A DNA stretch of 64,000 nucleotides from positions 1 through 64,000 of the forward strand of contig DASRFG010000028.1 of NCBI GenBank assembly GCA_035651655.1, in the 5' to 3' direction. Shown in pieces: positions 55,347 to 64,000 of this stretch. The translations under genes were made by a program, and so were the position numbers. Source of the DNA: Terriglobales bacterium. Its GTDB lineage: Bacteria; Acidobacteriota; Terriglobia; Terriglobales; Acidobacteriaceae. The stretch's first letter is position 1. Every line of letters starts with the position of its first letter. The notes beneath the pieces were generated by a model. That model ran no database searches. It was not told where the DNA came from and saw only the letters and a list, made by a program, of their open reading frames with translations.

Positions 55347-56240
55347 ATGCATCGCGAGTTACTCACTCTCGGGTCCTTGATTCTGGCGATCGCCGTGGTA
55401 TCTGGCTACGGTCAGAAGGTTGCGTCCCCGTCAGCCGGCAATCTCCCCATGGATGGTCGCGCGCCCGCAAGCAAAGACATTAAAGATCAGTCAGTTAAAG
55501 CCGATGTGCCAGGAATTGTCACCCATCTGGAGCAAGCGCAGCTGGCCAGCCGTGAGCACCTGCGCGCTTATAGCGTCACCCGCGACTACCGCTTCTTTGC
55601 CCAGGGCAACGACAAGCCGGACTCCGAGGTGATGGCGCGGATCAATTTTGTCCCTCCAGATACCAAAACTTATTCCATCGAGGAAGTCCAGGGGAACTCG
55701 CGCGGGGCCAAGATCGTCCGCCAGATCCTGGATCATGAGGCCAAATTGGCCCATGGAAGCCAAAACTACGGGCTTACATCCGCGACTTACGACTTCCAAT
55801 ATGTGGGACGTGAGTGGGTGGACGGTCGCGCCTGCCATGTGCTGGCTGTGGAGCCAAAACACAAGAGCGAAGATCTGGTGGAGGGCCGGGTGTGGGTGGA
55901 CGAAAGAACCTATCTTCCGCTCAAGGTTGAGGGCGACCTAAGCAAGAGTCCATCATGGTGGATCAAAAAACTTCACGTTAGCCTTGCATTCGGGAGCGTG
56001 GACGGAATGTGGCTGCAGACCACCTCGCGTGCCGTGGCTCAAATACGTCTCTTCGGCGAACATATCTTCATCTCACGAGCCTTGAACTTTCAGACCGGAG
56101 ATGTCGTTGCTCAAAGCCAGGGTCCGTCTTCTGTCGCCACGGATGCCAGATTGAGCAGCGCTGTGCGGCCTCGAGCAAGCCATACCAGACGCACGCTTTC
56201 AAACCCAACCATTATTGGCGCCGGCGTTTTGGCGAAATAG
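55347..56240 (+). CDS. secreted LolA/outer-membrane-lipoprotein-sorting-like protein
   Basis: A 297-residue exported protein (signal peptide about 1-22). The mature part has YDFQYVGREWVDGRACHVLAVEPK, GRVWVDERTYLPLKVEG and LHVSLAFGSVDGMWLQTTSR, the pattern of the LolA/LolB-like unclosed beta-barrel group (DUF4292/DUF1329-like). The Arg/Ser-rich last 40 residues look disordered. True LolA is shorter and lacks the N-terminal region seen here (about 30-75), so lipoprotein carrier activity is not claimed. Convergent with the CLC gene; only 24 bp between stops. Confidence 0.7.
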   Translation: MHRELLTLGSLILAIAVVSGYGQKVASPSAGNLPMDGRAPASKDIKDQSVKADVPGIVTHLEQAQLASREHLRAYSVTRDYRFFAQGNDKPDSEVMARINFVPPDTKTYSIEEVQGNSRGAKIVRQILDHEAKLAHGSQNYGLTSATYDFQYVGREWVDGRACHVLAVEPKHKSEDLVEGRVWVDERTYLPLKVEGDLSKSPSWWIKKLHVSLAFGSVDGMWLQTTSRAVAQIRLFGEHIFISRALNFQTGDVVAQSQGPSSVATDARLSSAVRPRASHTRRTLSNPTIIGAGVLAK

Positions 56241-56264
56241 CCTAACAGGATCCAGTGGCCTTTT

Positions 56265-58022
56265 TTATTCTCGATTCCTGCCTTGTAAGCCGTAGCGCCT
56301 AATCACATCCTCTAGAGAAATTATGCCCTCGAGCTTTCGAAAATCGGCGCGGTGAACCACCGGAATCTCAGCCAGATCATGTAAGTAAAGCAGCGCAGTA
56401 TCGAGAGGCTGGTCGGGATGCAAATAAGGTAGCGCAGGACTGCTCAGAGCCGCTCCCACGGTAAGGTCGCCGTGTCCTGCTGCCACCAGGGCCTGCAGCG
56501 AGCTCCTTTCAACCCGGTTCCATCCTATCGGTGACAGTCGAACAAAGACGGTGTCTCCTGGAAGACGTTGCACTCGCTTCAGAGCAGGTTCCAACAGCTC
56601 GTCTGCTTCTACGACGGCGACGGCCGGGGTCCGCATTGCGTCCTCCACGCGCAGGATGGGTTGTTCACGCTGCTGCTCGAGCGACGGCAACTCGACGCCG
56701 TCCTGTCTTGAGAGCAGGTCAAAAATTGGAGTGGGTTGCAGGCTGCGGGAGATGAGATACGCGATGGTGTTCGCTACCATCACCGGAATTATGATTGAGT
56801 AATTCCCGCTGACTTCCAGCACCATGAAGACGGATGTCATGGGGGCCCGCAGAAAACCGGCGAACAATACGCCCATGCCCACCAAAGCATATGTTCCTAC
56901 GGAGCCGGCCATGTGGGGGAAAAAGTGGCGTTCAAAACCTCCCACTGCTCCACCCAGCATTGCGCCGATGAACAAGGTCGGAGCAAACATCCCTCCCGGC
57001 GTGCCGCTGGTAAATGAAAGCGTAGTCGCCAGGATCTTCAGTCCTGCCAAAATCCCCAGGAACTCCCACGTAAATTGATCGTGCATCGCCTGGTCAATGA
57101 AGACGTATCCCGCGCCCATGACATGCGGCACACCGAGATAGCCGATGAGTCCAATCAGCAGACCCGCAACCGCAGGCTGAAAATACTGCGTCCATTGCGG
57201 TGCGGCCTTCAGGCGAGCGCGCGCGGCCGCGACACCTTTCGCGAATACGACAGAAGCAACTCCACCGACCAGCCCCAAAACCACGTATGCGGCCAACTCA
57301 CCAGGGCGTACTGAGGTGACCGGCGGGATGTGAAACAAAGGCTCCGACCCGAGGAACCAGCGTGCAATGACGACGCTAGAGACTGCTGAGAGAACTACCG
57401 AACCTAGTATGCCCGCGCTCCAACGTCCAATGACCTCCTCGATTACAAACAGGACGGCGGAGATTGGGGCATTAAAAGCAGCCGCCAAACCTGCCGCAGC
57501 TCCAACCGGGGCAATCAAGCGCAACTTCTCTCGTGAGAGATGCAACCAGCGTCCGAGTGCTGACGCCAGTGATGCACCGATCTGCAGCGACGGATCTTCG
57601 GGTCCGAGAGAGTGCCCCGCCCCGATCGCCAGTGCAGAGGTGATGAACTTCCCCACCGCCGTGCGAAGAGGAATATAGCCGTCATAGATGTAGAGCGCGG
57701 CTTTGGTCTGGTTGACGCCACTGCCCCTGACTCGAGGAAAAATCCTCATCACCAACACCGCAACTACAAGCCCGGCGATGCCGGGGGCCAGTAACAAGCG
57801 AGTATTGTGGGGTTCTAAAGTAGGGCCCAGCAGCACGAAGCGAAGCCACTCAATGCAAACCCGAAAGCACACTACGGCCAGACCAGAGAGGACTCCAATG
57901 AAGATGGCGAGAACCAGGAAGAAATGGTCTTCCGACAATCCCAAACGGTAGAGCAAGCGACGCCGCTGTACATCGCCAGCAACATCTAGCACTGGGCTCA
58001 CTTCGGTAGCACTCATCGTCAT
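56265..58022 (-). CDS. CLC-type chloride channel/antiporter with C-terminal CBS domains
   Basis: A 585-residue membrane protein with the CLC fold (about 25-440) followed by a CBS pair (about 455-580, with VRVEDAMRTPAVAVVEADELL-like and EGIISLEDVIRRYG segments). The ion-pathway motifs are a divergent GSGVNQ in place of GSGIPE, GPEDPSLQIGA in place of GREGPxxQIG, and a normal GGMFAPTLFIGA. The Glu of the second motif, the external gate in CLC antiporters, is kept, so Cl/H exchange is possible. CBS domains usually sense adenine nucleotides. No operon partner is visible except the TPR gene 23 bp upstream. Confidence 0.92.
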   Translation of the reverse strand: MTMSATEVSPVLDVAGDVQRRRLLYRLGLSEDHFFLVLAIFIGVLSGLAVVCFRVCIEWLRFVLLGPTLEPHNTRLLLAPGIAGLVVAVLVMRIFPRVRGSGVNQTKAALYIYDGYIPLRTAVGKFITSALAIGAGHSLGPEDPSLQIGASLASALGRWLHLSREKLRLIAPVGAAAGLAAAFNAPISAVLFVIEEVIGRWSAGILGSVVLSAVSSVVIARWFLGSEPLFHIPPVTSVRPGELAAYVVLGLVGGVASVVFAKGVAAARARLKAAPQWTQYFQPAVAGLLIGLIGYLGVPHVMGAGYVFIDQAMHDQFTWEFLGILAGLKILATTLSFTSGTPGGMFAPTLFIGAMLGGAVGGFERHFFPHMAGSVGTYALVGMGVLFAGFLRAPMTSVFMVLEVSGNYSIIIPVMVANTIAYLISRSLQPTPIFDLLSRQDGVELPSLEQQREQPILRVEDAMRTPAVAVVEADELLEPALKRVQRLPGDTVFVRLSPIGWNRVERSSLQALVAAGHGDLTVGAALSSPALPYLHPDQPLDTALLYLHDLAEIPVVHRADFRKLEGIISLEDVIRRYGLQGRNRE

Positions 58023-58045
58023 CGTTCTCTATTGTAAGGAATCGC

Positions 58046-59251
58046 TCAACGTTCAGGGTCTTCCCGGCGGCGGGAGAGCAGGAGAAGGGCAAGATCAGTT
58101 CCGGTGGGCGTGCCACAAAGTCTGCTGGTCTGGTCTTCAATTTGAAACACTAGATCCATGGCGGCATCAATGAACTCCGGCTGGCGCCGAAGCCTCGCCG
58201 AAGTTATGCCGGGACTCATCTGTTTCCATTGCATGTACAGCGCTTCCAAATCGGACGTCGAGTCCAGATTGCTCAAACTCTGACCTTTCGACTCGGCACA
58301 CTGTTTGAGGCGATCGCCAGCCTGCGTAAAGGCCGACACGCTCCTGGTGGCTCGTTCGCGGAGGGTCAATCCCCGGCGGGAGGGGTTCACAACGCTCATC
58401 AGATTTACGGTTGAGAGCAACTGGTCAGAGCGGGAATCCTTCGGATCTTCCACCACTGCGTCACGCAAATAGTGGCCAGCGAGACCGTATTGCGCGAGTT
58501 GGAAAGCGGCTTCTCCTGCTCCGGCTGCTCCGTTCTGATTTCCCGGCGCCAGCTGCAGGACGGAACGATACAGCCCCAGCGCGCTGCGGTAGTCCGGAAC
58601 CCTCGTGAACAAGCCAGCAACACGGAGGCGCAGGGGCACGTCGTTAGGCAGGTCGGCTGCGAGCGCCACCAGTTCGGATTGGGCCTGCGTATTCATTTTA
58701 TTGCGGAGTAGAAAGTCAATGAGATCGAGCCTCGCCTGGCGGCGATTTATGCCTGGCTCGTCCGGCCAGAATCCGTAAATCGCGGCATGAAAAAATCGAA
58801 TTGCATCTGGAACGTCGCCGTGCTGAGCAGCGAGGCGAGCCAATTGCAAGTTGACAACCCCGTTGCCGGGCTCTTCCTCAAAAAGACCCTCCAGGTAGGC
58901 CCGCGCCTCATTGGGATGGTTGGCGGCGGTTAGGGCCTGAGCCAGGCGCAGGCGGTAGCGCGGGTTCCCTCGTGAATACATGAGCGCAACTCGAAGGGCT
59001 GCGATGGCCGGTTCCGGCCGTCCACGCTGTAGTTCCGCGTCGCCTTTGGCAAAGAATTGTCTTCCGTAGGCGTCCTCCCGCGCGTGGTATGCCCGGGTGG
59101 CGAAATAATCCACTGTTCCAAGAGCGCCGAGCATGAGCAGGAGACCGAGAACCACCAGAGGTTCCCTCCGTCGGTAAGAGCGTGGCTGTGGTTGCGGGAC
59201 GGGGGCGGAGGTGTTGTCCGGAGGAGCTGGTTTTCTACGAAAAAATGCCAA
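58046..59251 (-). CDS. membrane-anchored TPR protein
   Basis: A 401-residue protein with a basic/Pro-rich cytoplasmic N-terminus (1-30), one transmembrane helix (about 33-50, LVVLGLLLMLGALGTVDYF) and tetratricopeptide-like repeats across most of the outside part, such as AKGDAELQRGRPEPAIAALR, AQALTAANHPNEARAYLEGL and FTRVPDYRSALGLYRSVLQL. A helical C-terminal region with two Cys follows. No specific family is known to me. It lies between the CLC gene and rnpB, all on the minus strand, so rnpB read-through could reach it. Confidence 0.78.
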   Translation of the reverse strand: MAFFRRKPAPPDNTSAPVPQPQPRSYRRREPLVVLGLLLMLGALGTVDYFATRAYHAREDAYGRQFFAKGDAELQRGRPEPAIAALRVALMYSRGNPRYRLRLAQALTAANHPNEARAYLEGLFEEEPGNGVVNLQLARLAAQHGDVPDAIRFFHAAIYGFWPDEPGINRRQARLDLIDFLLRNKMNTQAQSELVALAADLPNDVPLRLRVAGLFTRVPDYRSALGLYRSVLQLAPGNQNGAAGAGEAAFQLAQYGLAGHYLRDAVVEDPKDSRSDQLLSTVNLMSVVNPSRRGLTLRERATRSVSAFTQAGDRLKQCAESKGQSLSNLDSTSDLEALYMQWKQMSPGITSARLRRQPEFIDAAMDLVFQIEDQTSRLCGTPTGTDLALLLLSRRREDPER

Positions 59252-59329
59252 CGCGCTCCTCCTGATTCAAACCGGGCAAATGGGGAGTGGCTTTCGTTGC
59301 AGAGTTTGGTAGCTGGTTGATTACTTCAT

Positions 59330-59748
59330 GTTATCAGCAGCCGGACCTGTAAGCCGAATTCTGTCTGCCGGCCGAAGCCTGCAGGACGATCATTCCTCTG
59401 GGCCGCGCATCACTGCGCGGCTCTAGCGACCTACCCGGGAGTCTTGCGCGCCGAGCCAGCACGCTCCCGCCGGCCGAAGCCAGCGGATCTTCTCCCCTAT
59501 TTGGTCTTGCTCCGTGTGGGGTTTGCCATGCCCGCCGCATTGCTGCGGCAGCGGTGCGCTCTTACCGCACCTTTTCACCCTTACCCCGCCGAAACGGGGC
59601 GGTATATTTTCTGTGGCACTGGCCGTCGGCTGGGCTTGAACCCGGCCTCCCGGATGTTATCCGGCACACTGCTCTGCGGAGTTCGGACTTTCCTCCCCCG
59701 GTGGCTCGTGAGAGCCCCCAGGAGCGACCGTCCGGTCCGGCTGCCAAC
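59330..59748 (-). ncRNA. rnpB: RNase P RNA (bacterial class A)
   Basis: Catalytic RNA of RNase P, which matures tRNA 5' ends. On the minus strand the 5' part contains GAGGAAAGTCCGAACTCC (universal P4/CR-I region) and the 3' part ACAGAATTCGGCTTACAGG. The outer P1 helix pairs GTTGGCAGCCGGAC at the 5' end (59735-59748) with GTCCGGCTGCTGATAAC at the 3' end (59330-59346). The ~419-nt length and the full set of conserved blocks indicate a complete type A molecule. Confidence 0.96.
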
Positions 59749-59754
59749 TTATTG

Positions 59755-59760
59755 ATTATA
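59755..59760 (-). promoter_or_regulatory. -10 box of rnpB
   Basis: A perfect TATAAT on the minus strand, with six bases between it and the predicted first nucleotide of rnpB (59748). The -35 region is not a good match to TTGACA. Confidence 0.7.
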
Positions 59761-59879
59761 ACCTGCTAATTAGATGATCTGGCGGGCTGGTTGAGGCCTC
59801 TGCTCCTTCTGTAGCCTCTGCTACACTCGTGACGTAAATTCCTGGTGCACTCCACAGAAACAGTCCGCATCGTTGGGCA

Positions 59880-61043
59880 ATGCAAATCCAGCTAGCTCTC
59901 CAGATCTTTTGCGCAGTGATGGCGGTCTGTGGAATCGGCTTCTATGCGTTGTCCATCTGGAGTGCGCGGCAATACATACGAGAACGCCGTGCGGCAAGAG
60001 GCGCCCGTGGTGACGCATTTACCCCGCCGGTTTCGATACTCAAGCCGCTGCGCGGCACTGATCCGCACATGTACGAGAGCTTCCGTAGCCATTGCTTGCT
60101 GGATTATCCAGAATACGAGCTCATTTTCGGCGTCAGCGAGCCCGATGATCCGGTGATTCCACTGGTTGAGCGGCTGAAATTGGAATTTCCCCAACGCTCG
60201 ATCCAGTTAGTCCACTGTTCTCGCGACCTCGGCCCCAACACCAAGGTCAGCAATCTGATTCAGATGCTGCCGCTGGCCAAGTACGAATATGTGCTGGTGA
60301 ACGATAGCGATATTCACGTCCCGAGCGATTACCTCCGGCAAATCATGCAGCCATTTCAAAGTCCGGAGGCCGGCCTCGTTACTTGCTTGTACCGGGGCCA
60401 TGCCGGAACGTCCATCGGCTCACGGCTGGAGGCGATCGGCATCAGCACGGAATTTATGCCGGGAGTGCTGACCGCCAGAAAGATTGAGCATGGCATGCAC
60501 TTTGCTCTGGGCTCTACTCTGGCGATGCGTCGGGAAGCCCTGCAGGCAATCGGAGGCTTTGATCCGCTGTTGGATTATCTGGCCGACGATTTCGAACTCG
60601 GTTATCGGATTTCGCAGACTAGCTTTGAGGTTGCGCTTGCCGACGTAATCGTTGACACGTCAGTTCCGGATTACTCGCTGGGCGAGTTCTTTAATCATCA
60701 ATTGCGTTGGGGAAGGAGCACTCGGGATTCCCGGCGCTATGGCTATCTGGGGTTGGCATTCACATTCGGACTGCCCTGGGCCATTCTCGCCGTGATTTTT
60801 TCACGAGGAGCGCCCTGGGCATGGGCTTTGTTGGGCACGGTGCTAATCACCCGATTGCTGATGGCGACGGTTGTCGGTCACGGGGTGTTGCACGACCGGC
60901 AAGTCTGGCGCGATCTTTGGCTAGTTCCGATGCGAGAACTGGTGGCAGCAATTATCTGGCTGGGGAGCTTCGTCGGCCACACCATCACTTGGCGCGGCCG
61001 CAAATTCTTACTTCGTGACAAGCGGTTGTATCCCGCCGCCTAG
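59880..61043 (+). CDS. hpnI: HpnI-like glycosyltransferase (ceramide-glucosyltransferase type, GT2/GT21)
   Basis: A 387-residue membrane glycosyltransferase. N-terminal helix (about 5-25), then SILKPLRGTDPHMYESFRSH, the opening shared by ceramide glucosyltransferases and HpnI, which adds N-acetylglucosamine to bacteriohopanetetrol. The catalytic set includes NDSDIHV (about 145), DDFELGYRI (about 240) and HQLRWGRSTR, the Q/RxxRW-type motif. Two or three helices close the protein. No other hopanoid genes lie nearby, so a related lipid acceptor is possible. ATG 59880 is clear. The stop overlaps that of the convergent GT39 gene by 4 bp. Confidence 0.82.
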   Translation: MQIQLALQIFCAVMAVCGIGFYALSIWSARQYIRERRAARGARGDAFTPPVSILKPLRGTDPHMYESFRSHCLLDYPEYELIFGVSEPDDPVIPLVERLKLEFPQRSIQLVHCSRDLGPNTKVSNLIQMLPLAKYEYVLVNDSDIHVPSDYLRQIMQPFQSPEAGLVTCLYRGHAGTSIGSRLEAIGISTEFMPGVLTARKIEHGMHFALGSTLAMRREALQAIGGFDPLLDYLADDFELGYRISQTSFEVALADVIVDTSVPDYSLGEFFNHQLRWGRSTRDSRRYGYLGLAFTFGLPWAILAVIFSRGAPWAWALLGTVLITRLLMATVVGHGVLHDRQVWRDLWLVPMRELVAAIIWLGSFVGHTITWRGRKFLLRDKRLYPAA

Positions 61044-62893
61044 TGCGCCACAGCCTGATTCGTGTAGATGTATTTCCCCCCGCCGTGGGCCAATTCGTAG
61101 GAAGTCAGACCGGATAGCTGGGGAGGTTGCTCCTGGTCGCTCCAGAGAAACACGCGCGATGCGCCCTTCCACAGGCGTTCGAATGAATCCTGGGTCTCGA
61201 AGACCTGCGGCGCGTCAGGGAAGAATGATCCATACCAAAGATTCGCGCTGCGCGCGTGCAGGATGCGCACCGGGACTCCGGTGTAGAAGTTCAACGTAGA
61301 ACCCTGTTCGTATTCGCCGGCGATCACAATCACGTCTCCCGGCCGGTATTCTTTCTGAATCGCCACCGCAAGCTGCTTGGAGGAGAGAATCGGCGAGAAG
61401 GTAACCAAAGCCGCATGCACGCAGGAGAGCAGGGCCACCATCATGGCTGCCAGCGCCAGATTGCCGTTCGCCGGCGCGCCGCGCCGGCGGAACAGCCAGT
61501 TCAATCCCGTGCCGAGCAGCAGCGCCAGGCTGACTCCCAGTAGAGGATCGCGAAACACTCCGAGCGCCTGCGGAGTTAAATCAAAGATGTGTCCGAAGGA
61601 GAGAGCGTAATCCTGCGGATTCTTCCTGAGCAGTTCCGCGAGGTCACTGCCGGGCGGAACGGCGCGCGACCATGACAACAGCAGCAATCCGACTGCGCAA
61701 CCGAGAACGCCGATTGCGAACAAGATTCCGGACGAGATTCTCCCCGCCCGCCGATCCGGTGATTCCGGAGCCGCCACTGATTCTCGTGCCAGCCAGCCTC
61801 CAATCAGCAGTGCCAGTGCGGGCACCCCAGGGAGCGTGTAGTACTCCTGGCGAGTAGAGAAACTGAAGAAGAAGACAATCACCAACGCCCAGATGGCAAA
61901 CAACAAATTGGCGCGTTGCTCGTGGTTCAGCCCTGAACGCAGGCTGCGCAGCCGCAATGGAATGCTACGTATGGCTTGCGGCAGAAATGCACTCCACGGC
62001 GCCAGCCACAGCAAGAGTAGTCCCCAGAAGACAAGCAACGGCACGGTATCGTAGTCGCGGGGCACTCGCTTGTTCAGATAACGCAGGAAGTGTTCGTTTA
62101 CGAAATAAAACCAAAGAAACCCGCGCACGCTGCCCTGGGTGGGATTGCGAAGCGCCGCCAGGATGTGCCAGGGCGCGGCAATCGCCAAAAACACCGCGGC
62201 ACTGGAGAGCAAGCGCATCCGCAGCAAGTGGCGCAGATTCCCGGTGAGCAGCAGGAAGGTGAATATGATTGCACCCGGGAAGACGAGCCCGATCAACCCT
62301 TTGGTGAGCACATTGAGGGCGACAGTCCCAGCTAATCCCCAACACGCCAACCGCGATGGCGGCTGCTCTTTGAGCGTGCGCAGGAAAAAATAAAAACCGA
62401 GCGCCAACCAGAGGGCAACCAAGACGTCGGGGATCTGAAAACGGGTGAAGAGGTAAATTCCCAGGCAGGTGGCGAGCACCAATGCAGAGTAGAATCCGCC
62501 CACTTCGCCATAGGCGCGTTTTCCCAGACCGTAGGTGGCGAGCAGCAGCGCCAAAACGCCGAGCGCCAGGGGCAGACGTGCGCTCCATTCGCTTACGCCG
62601 AACAGCTTGAAACTAGCGGCAATGCCCCAGTACATAAAAGGGGCTTTCTCCAAATAACGAATTCCATTGGCGTAGAGCGTCACCCAGTCATGGCGGACCA
62701 GCATTTCACGTGCAGCTTCGGCGTGGACTGAATCCGCGTCGTCGAGCAAGGGGGGCGTGAAAAGCCCCGGAATATAAATGACTGCCCAGAGAAGGACAAT
62801 CATAAGAATGTGGAAATTCTTGCGCGTATGAGAGCAGCTCGTGGCGCCTTGAGATAAGGTCTGTTGATTTGGGATCGCGATGGATTGAGGCAT
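61040..62893 (-). CDS. ArnT-like glycosyltransferase family 39 protein
   Basis: A 617-residue polytopic GT-C glycosyltransferase. After the first helix (about 28-46) comes GLFTPPLLDDADSVHAEAAREM, with the catalytic Asp pair on the first outside loop. About ten more hydrophobic helices follow, then a soluble C-terminal domain (about 500-617). Relatives use polyprenyl-phosphate sugars; ArnT adds aminoarabinose to lipid A. The sugar here is unknown and no arn genes are in view. YLEKAPFMYWGIAASFKLFG is another family mark. The gene is single, with an ATG at 62893. Confidence 0.88.
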   Translation of the reverse strand: MPQSIAIPNQQTLSQGATSCSHTRKNFHILMIVLLWAVIYIPGLFTPPLLDDADSVHAEAAREMLVRHDWVTLYANGIRYLEKAPFMYWGIAASFKLFGVSEWSARLPLALGVLALLLATYGLGKRAYGEVGGFYSALVLATCLGIYLFTRFQIPDVLVALWLALGFYFFLRTLKEQPPSRLACWGLAGTVALNVLTKGLIGLVFPGAIIFTFLLLTGNLRHLLRMRLLSSAAVFLAIAAPWHILAALRNPTQGSVRGFLWFYFVNEHFLRYLNKRVPRDYDTVPLLVFWGLLLLWLAPWSAFLPQAIRSIPLRLRSLRSGLNHEQRANLLFAIWALVIVFFFSFSTRQEYYTLPGVPALALLIGGWLARESVAAPESPDRRAGRISSGILFAIGVLGCAVGLLLLSWSRAVPPGSDLAELLRKNPQDYALSFGHIFDLTPQALGVFRDPLLGVSLALLLGTGLNWLFRRRGAPANGNLALAAMMVALLSCVHAALVTFSPILSSKQLAVAIQKEYRPGDVIVIAGEYEQGSTLNFYTGVPVRILHARSANLWYGSFFPDAPQVFETQDSFERLWKGASRVFLWSDQEQPPQLSGLTSYELAHGGGKYIYTNQAVAH

Positions 62894-62981
62894 GCGGTCG
62901 CGGAGCTGACTAGCTAAAACCTCGATTATAAGGGAGAGAGATTCTCGACCCGCCGTCGGCTAACAGGTGATTTCGCGAACC

Positions 62982-63287
62982 TCACAACCGGGTTGGCAGG
63001 GTCGGGTCCGGCTCACGGACCGGCGCAGGCGGCTCAGGCTGCGGCCCATCGGGAGGTTCCTCTACCGGCGAACGGGGTTCCTGGTCGGGTGGTATCGGCG
63101 GCGCGGGACGGTCTTTCTTCAGCTCGTTGTTTGCTCGCGGCCCGAGCAGGCCACCAGCTAAGCCGGAAAACCCCAAAGCTCGCGACGAACGGTGTAATTC
63201 GCTTTGCCCACTCTGGGCAACATCTTCCAATATCTCTTGAGCGGTGCGGCGGGAAGAACTCACGACGGTGCTTTCTTGTGTTGCCAT
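62982..63287 (-). pseudogene. N-terminal fragment of a formate/nitrite transporter with a proline-rich tail
   Basis: About 101 codons. Residues about 13-45 (RTAQEILEDVAQSGQSELHR and ALGFSGLAGGL) read like the cytoplasmic start and first-helix entry of formate/nitrite transporter family proteins. In a normal member about 230 residues of membrane helices follow; here the frame runs into an unrelated Pro/Glu/Asp-rich tail and stops. It is therefore a truncated remnant or a small chimeric protein. No ribosome site is visible. The family match is by eye and moderate. Confidence 0.5.
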
Positions 63288-63407
63288 GGTGATGCTTAGA
63301 TGCATGCTTACCGACTGGTGGGTTTGGGTGTGTTTGAAGGTCAGGCAGGGATTACCAGAGTCGGTGCGCGCGGAAGGCTGCGCGACTCAGTTATTCAGTC
63401 ACCGGTT

Positions 63408-64000
63408 CTACCTAACGAAGCGAATGGTGCCGAATCGCGTGGGAGTATGGAAGTTGGCTTTAGAAGCGGGCACAGAACTCCAACAGAGGAATTTGCGTGA
63501 AGCGTCATCACCCTGGCCATCAGCGCGGAAGAAGTTAATCCGCCACACCTCGCCCGTTTTCAATCTGGCCTTGAGTGCGCTCAGGGGGATGCGCATCTCA
63601 CATATCCAAATGTTCCGCTGGGCATCAATGCGAGTCACGTGCTCGAAACCTGAATCCCAGGCAGCCGCGTTGAAGGGATGCTTGTCGAGATTGATTTCCA
63701 GGTCCACCCATTGATTATTGGGCGCAACCTCGAACTCATAATAGTGCTTCACTCGCGCGGGCTCCGGGTTTAGGAACACCTCCACCACATCGCGCTCCCA
63801 CAGTCCCCAACGCTCTTTTCTAGAGTCTTCGCCTTCATAAACATTCAAGGTCGAATACTTACAGCGGAAGGCAAAGTAAACGAACTTTTCCGTCCACAGA
63901 CTGGCAACTTCCGTAGCCAGTTCTGGAAAATTGCGCTTGCCCGTCCAGTCGGTGTCGAAACGAACATGCTGCGTTCGCCTCCAGACATCTTTTTCCAGGT
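63408..64000 (-). CDS. CBM9-like carbohydrate-binding protein, C-terminal part (cut by window edge)
   Basis: The frame is open from the stop at 63408 to the right edge of the window, about 197 residues, so the N-terminus is missing. It matches the family 9 carbohydrate-binding-like fold: VRFDTDWTGKRNFPELAT, then EKFVYFAFRCKYSTLNVYE, ERDVVEVFLNPEP, YYEFEVAPNNQWVDLEIN and WICEMRIPLSAL. Such domains occur alone in secreted proteins or at the end of larger hydrolases. Cellular location cannot be judged without the start. Confidence 0.82.
   Translation of the reverse strand, partial: LEKDVWRRTQHVRFDTDWTGKRNFPELATEVASLWTEKFVYFAFRCKYSTLNVYEGEDSRKERWGLWERDVVEVFLNPEPARVKHYYEFEVAPNNQWVDLEINLDKHPFNAAAWDSGFEHVTRIDAQRNIWICEMRIPLSALKARLKTGEVWRINFFRADGQGDDASRKFLCWSSVPASKANFHTPTRFGTIRFVR

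Overview
The window looks like chromosome of a Gram-negative member of the Acidobacteriota, probably class Terriglobia. This is inference, not a database match. It rests on a GC-rich base composition, a TonB-dependent receptor with an N-terminal carboxypeptidase-regulatory domain, an HpnI-type hopanoid glycosyltransferase, an LPS heptose operon with split RfaE1/RfaE2, a class A RNase P RNA, and many small secreted proteins of unknown function. Most of the window is ordinary core genome. One stretch, about 26-32 kb, reads as accessory.

Left part (1-25.9 kb). A minus-strand pyruvate dehydrogenase run holds lpd, lipB, pdhA, pdhB and a c-type cytochrome; the E2 subunit is not in view. Then come a VOC protein, hemB (with an Ala/Lys-rich insertion) and mutS2. 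Next is a tight minus-strand operon of outer-membrane porin, PstS-like periplasmic protein and methyl-accepting chemotaxis protein. After it lie a divergent EF-G paralogue, a Cys/His-rich secreted peptide beside a TonB-dependent receptor, a DsbA-like protein, an exported amidase, a YfgM/TPR protein, an aldo/keto reductase, an RMND1/DUF155 protein and a YciE/YciF ferritin-like protein ending at a clear terminator.

Middle part (26-32.2 kb). G+C is visibly lower and intergenic spaces are long. The genes are an acyltransferase-3 protein, a secreted HEAT-repeat protein, a secreted alpha/beta hydrolase and small hypothetical proteins. The hydrolase gene is bracketed by a 77-bp inverted repeat, one arm of which belongs to a larger repeat module that recurs as a direct copy 1.4 kb away. 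This is the least explained DNA in the window.

Right part (32.3-64 kb). Housekeeping resumes: valS and nadC; a SIMPL protein; then birA, coaX, a hypothetical gene, an RlmD-type RNA methyltransferase and comEC all on the plus strand; a DUF2007 protein; a second acyltransferase and a TPR protein. A minus-strand operon (rfaE1, rfaE2, waaC, ICMT-like, DUF3108) has stop/start overlaps. It is followed by glyA, a GT4 glycosyltransferase, a secreted LolA-like protein, a CLC channel with CBS domains, a TPR protein, rnpB with a perfect -10 box, an hpnI-like gene and an ArnT-like GT39 enzyme. A truncated formate/nitrite-transporter N-terminus and the C-terminal part of a CBM9-like protein, cut by the window edge, close the window. 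Envelope building (heptose, glycosyltransferases, hopanoids, acyltransferases) is the main shared theme of this half.
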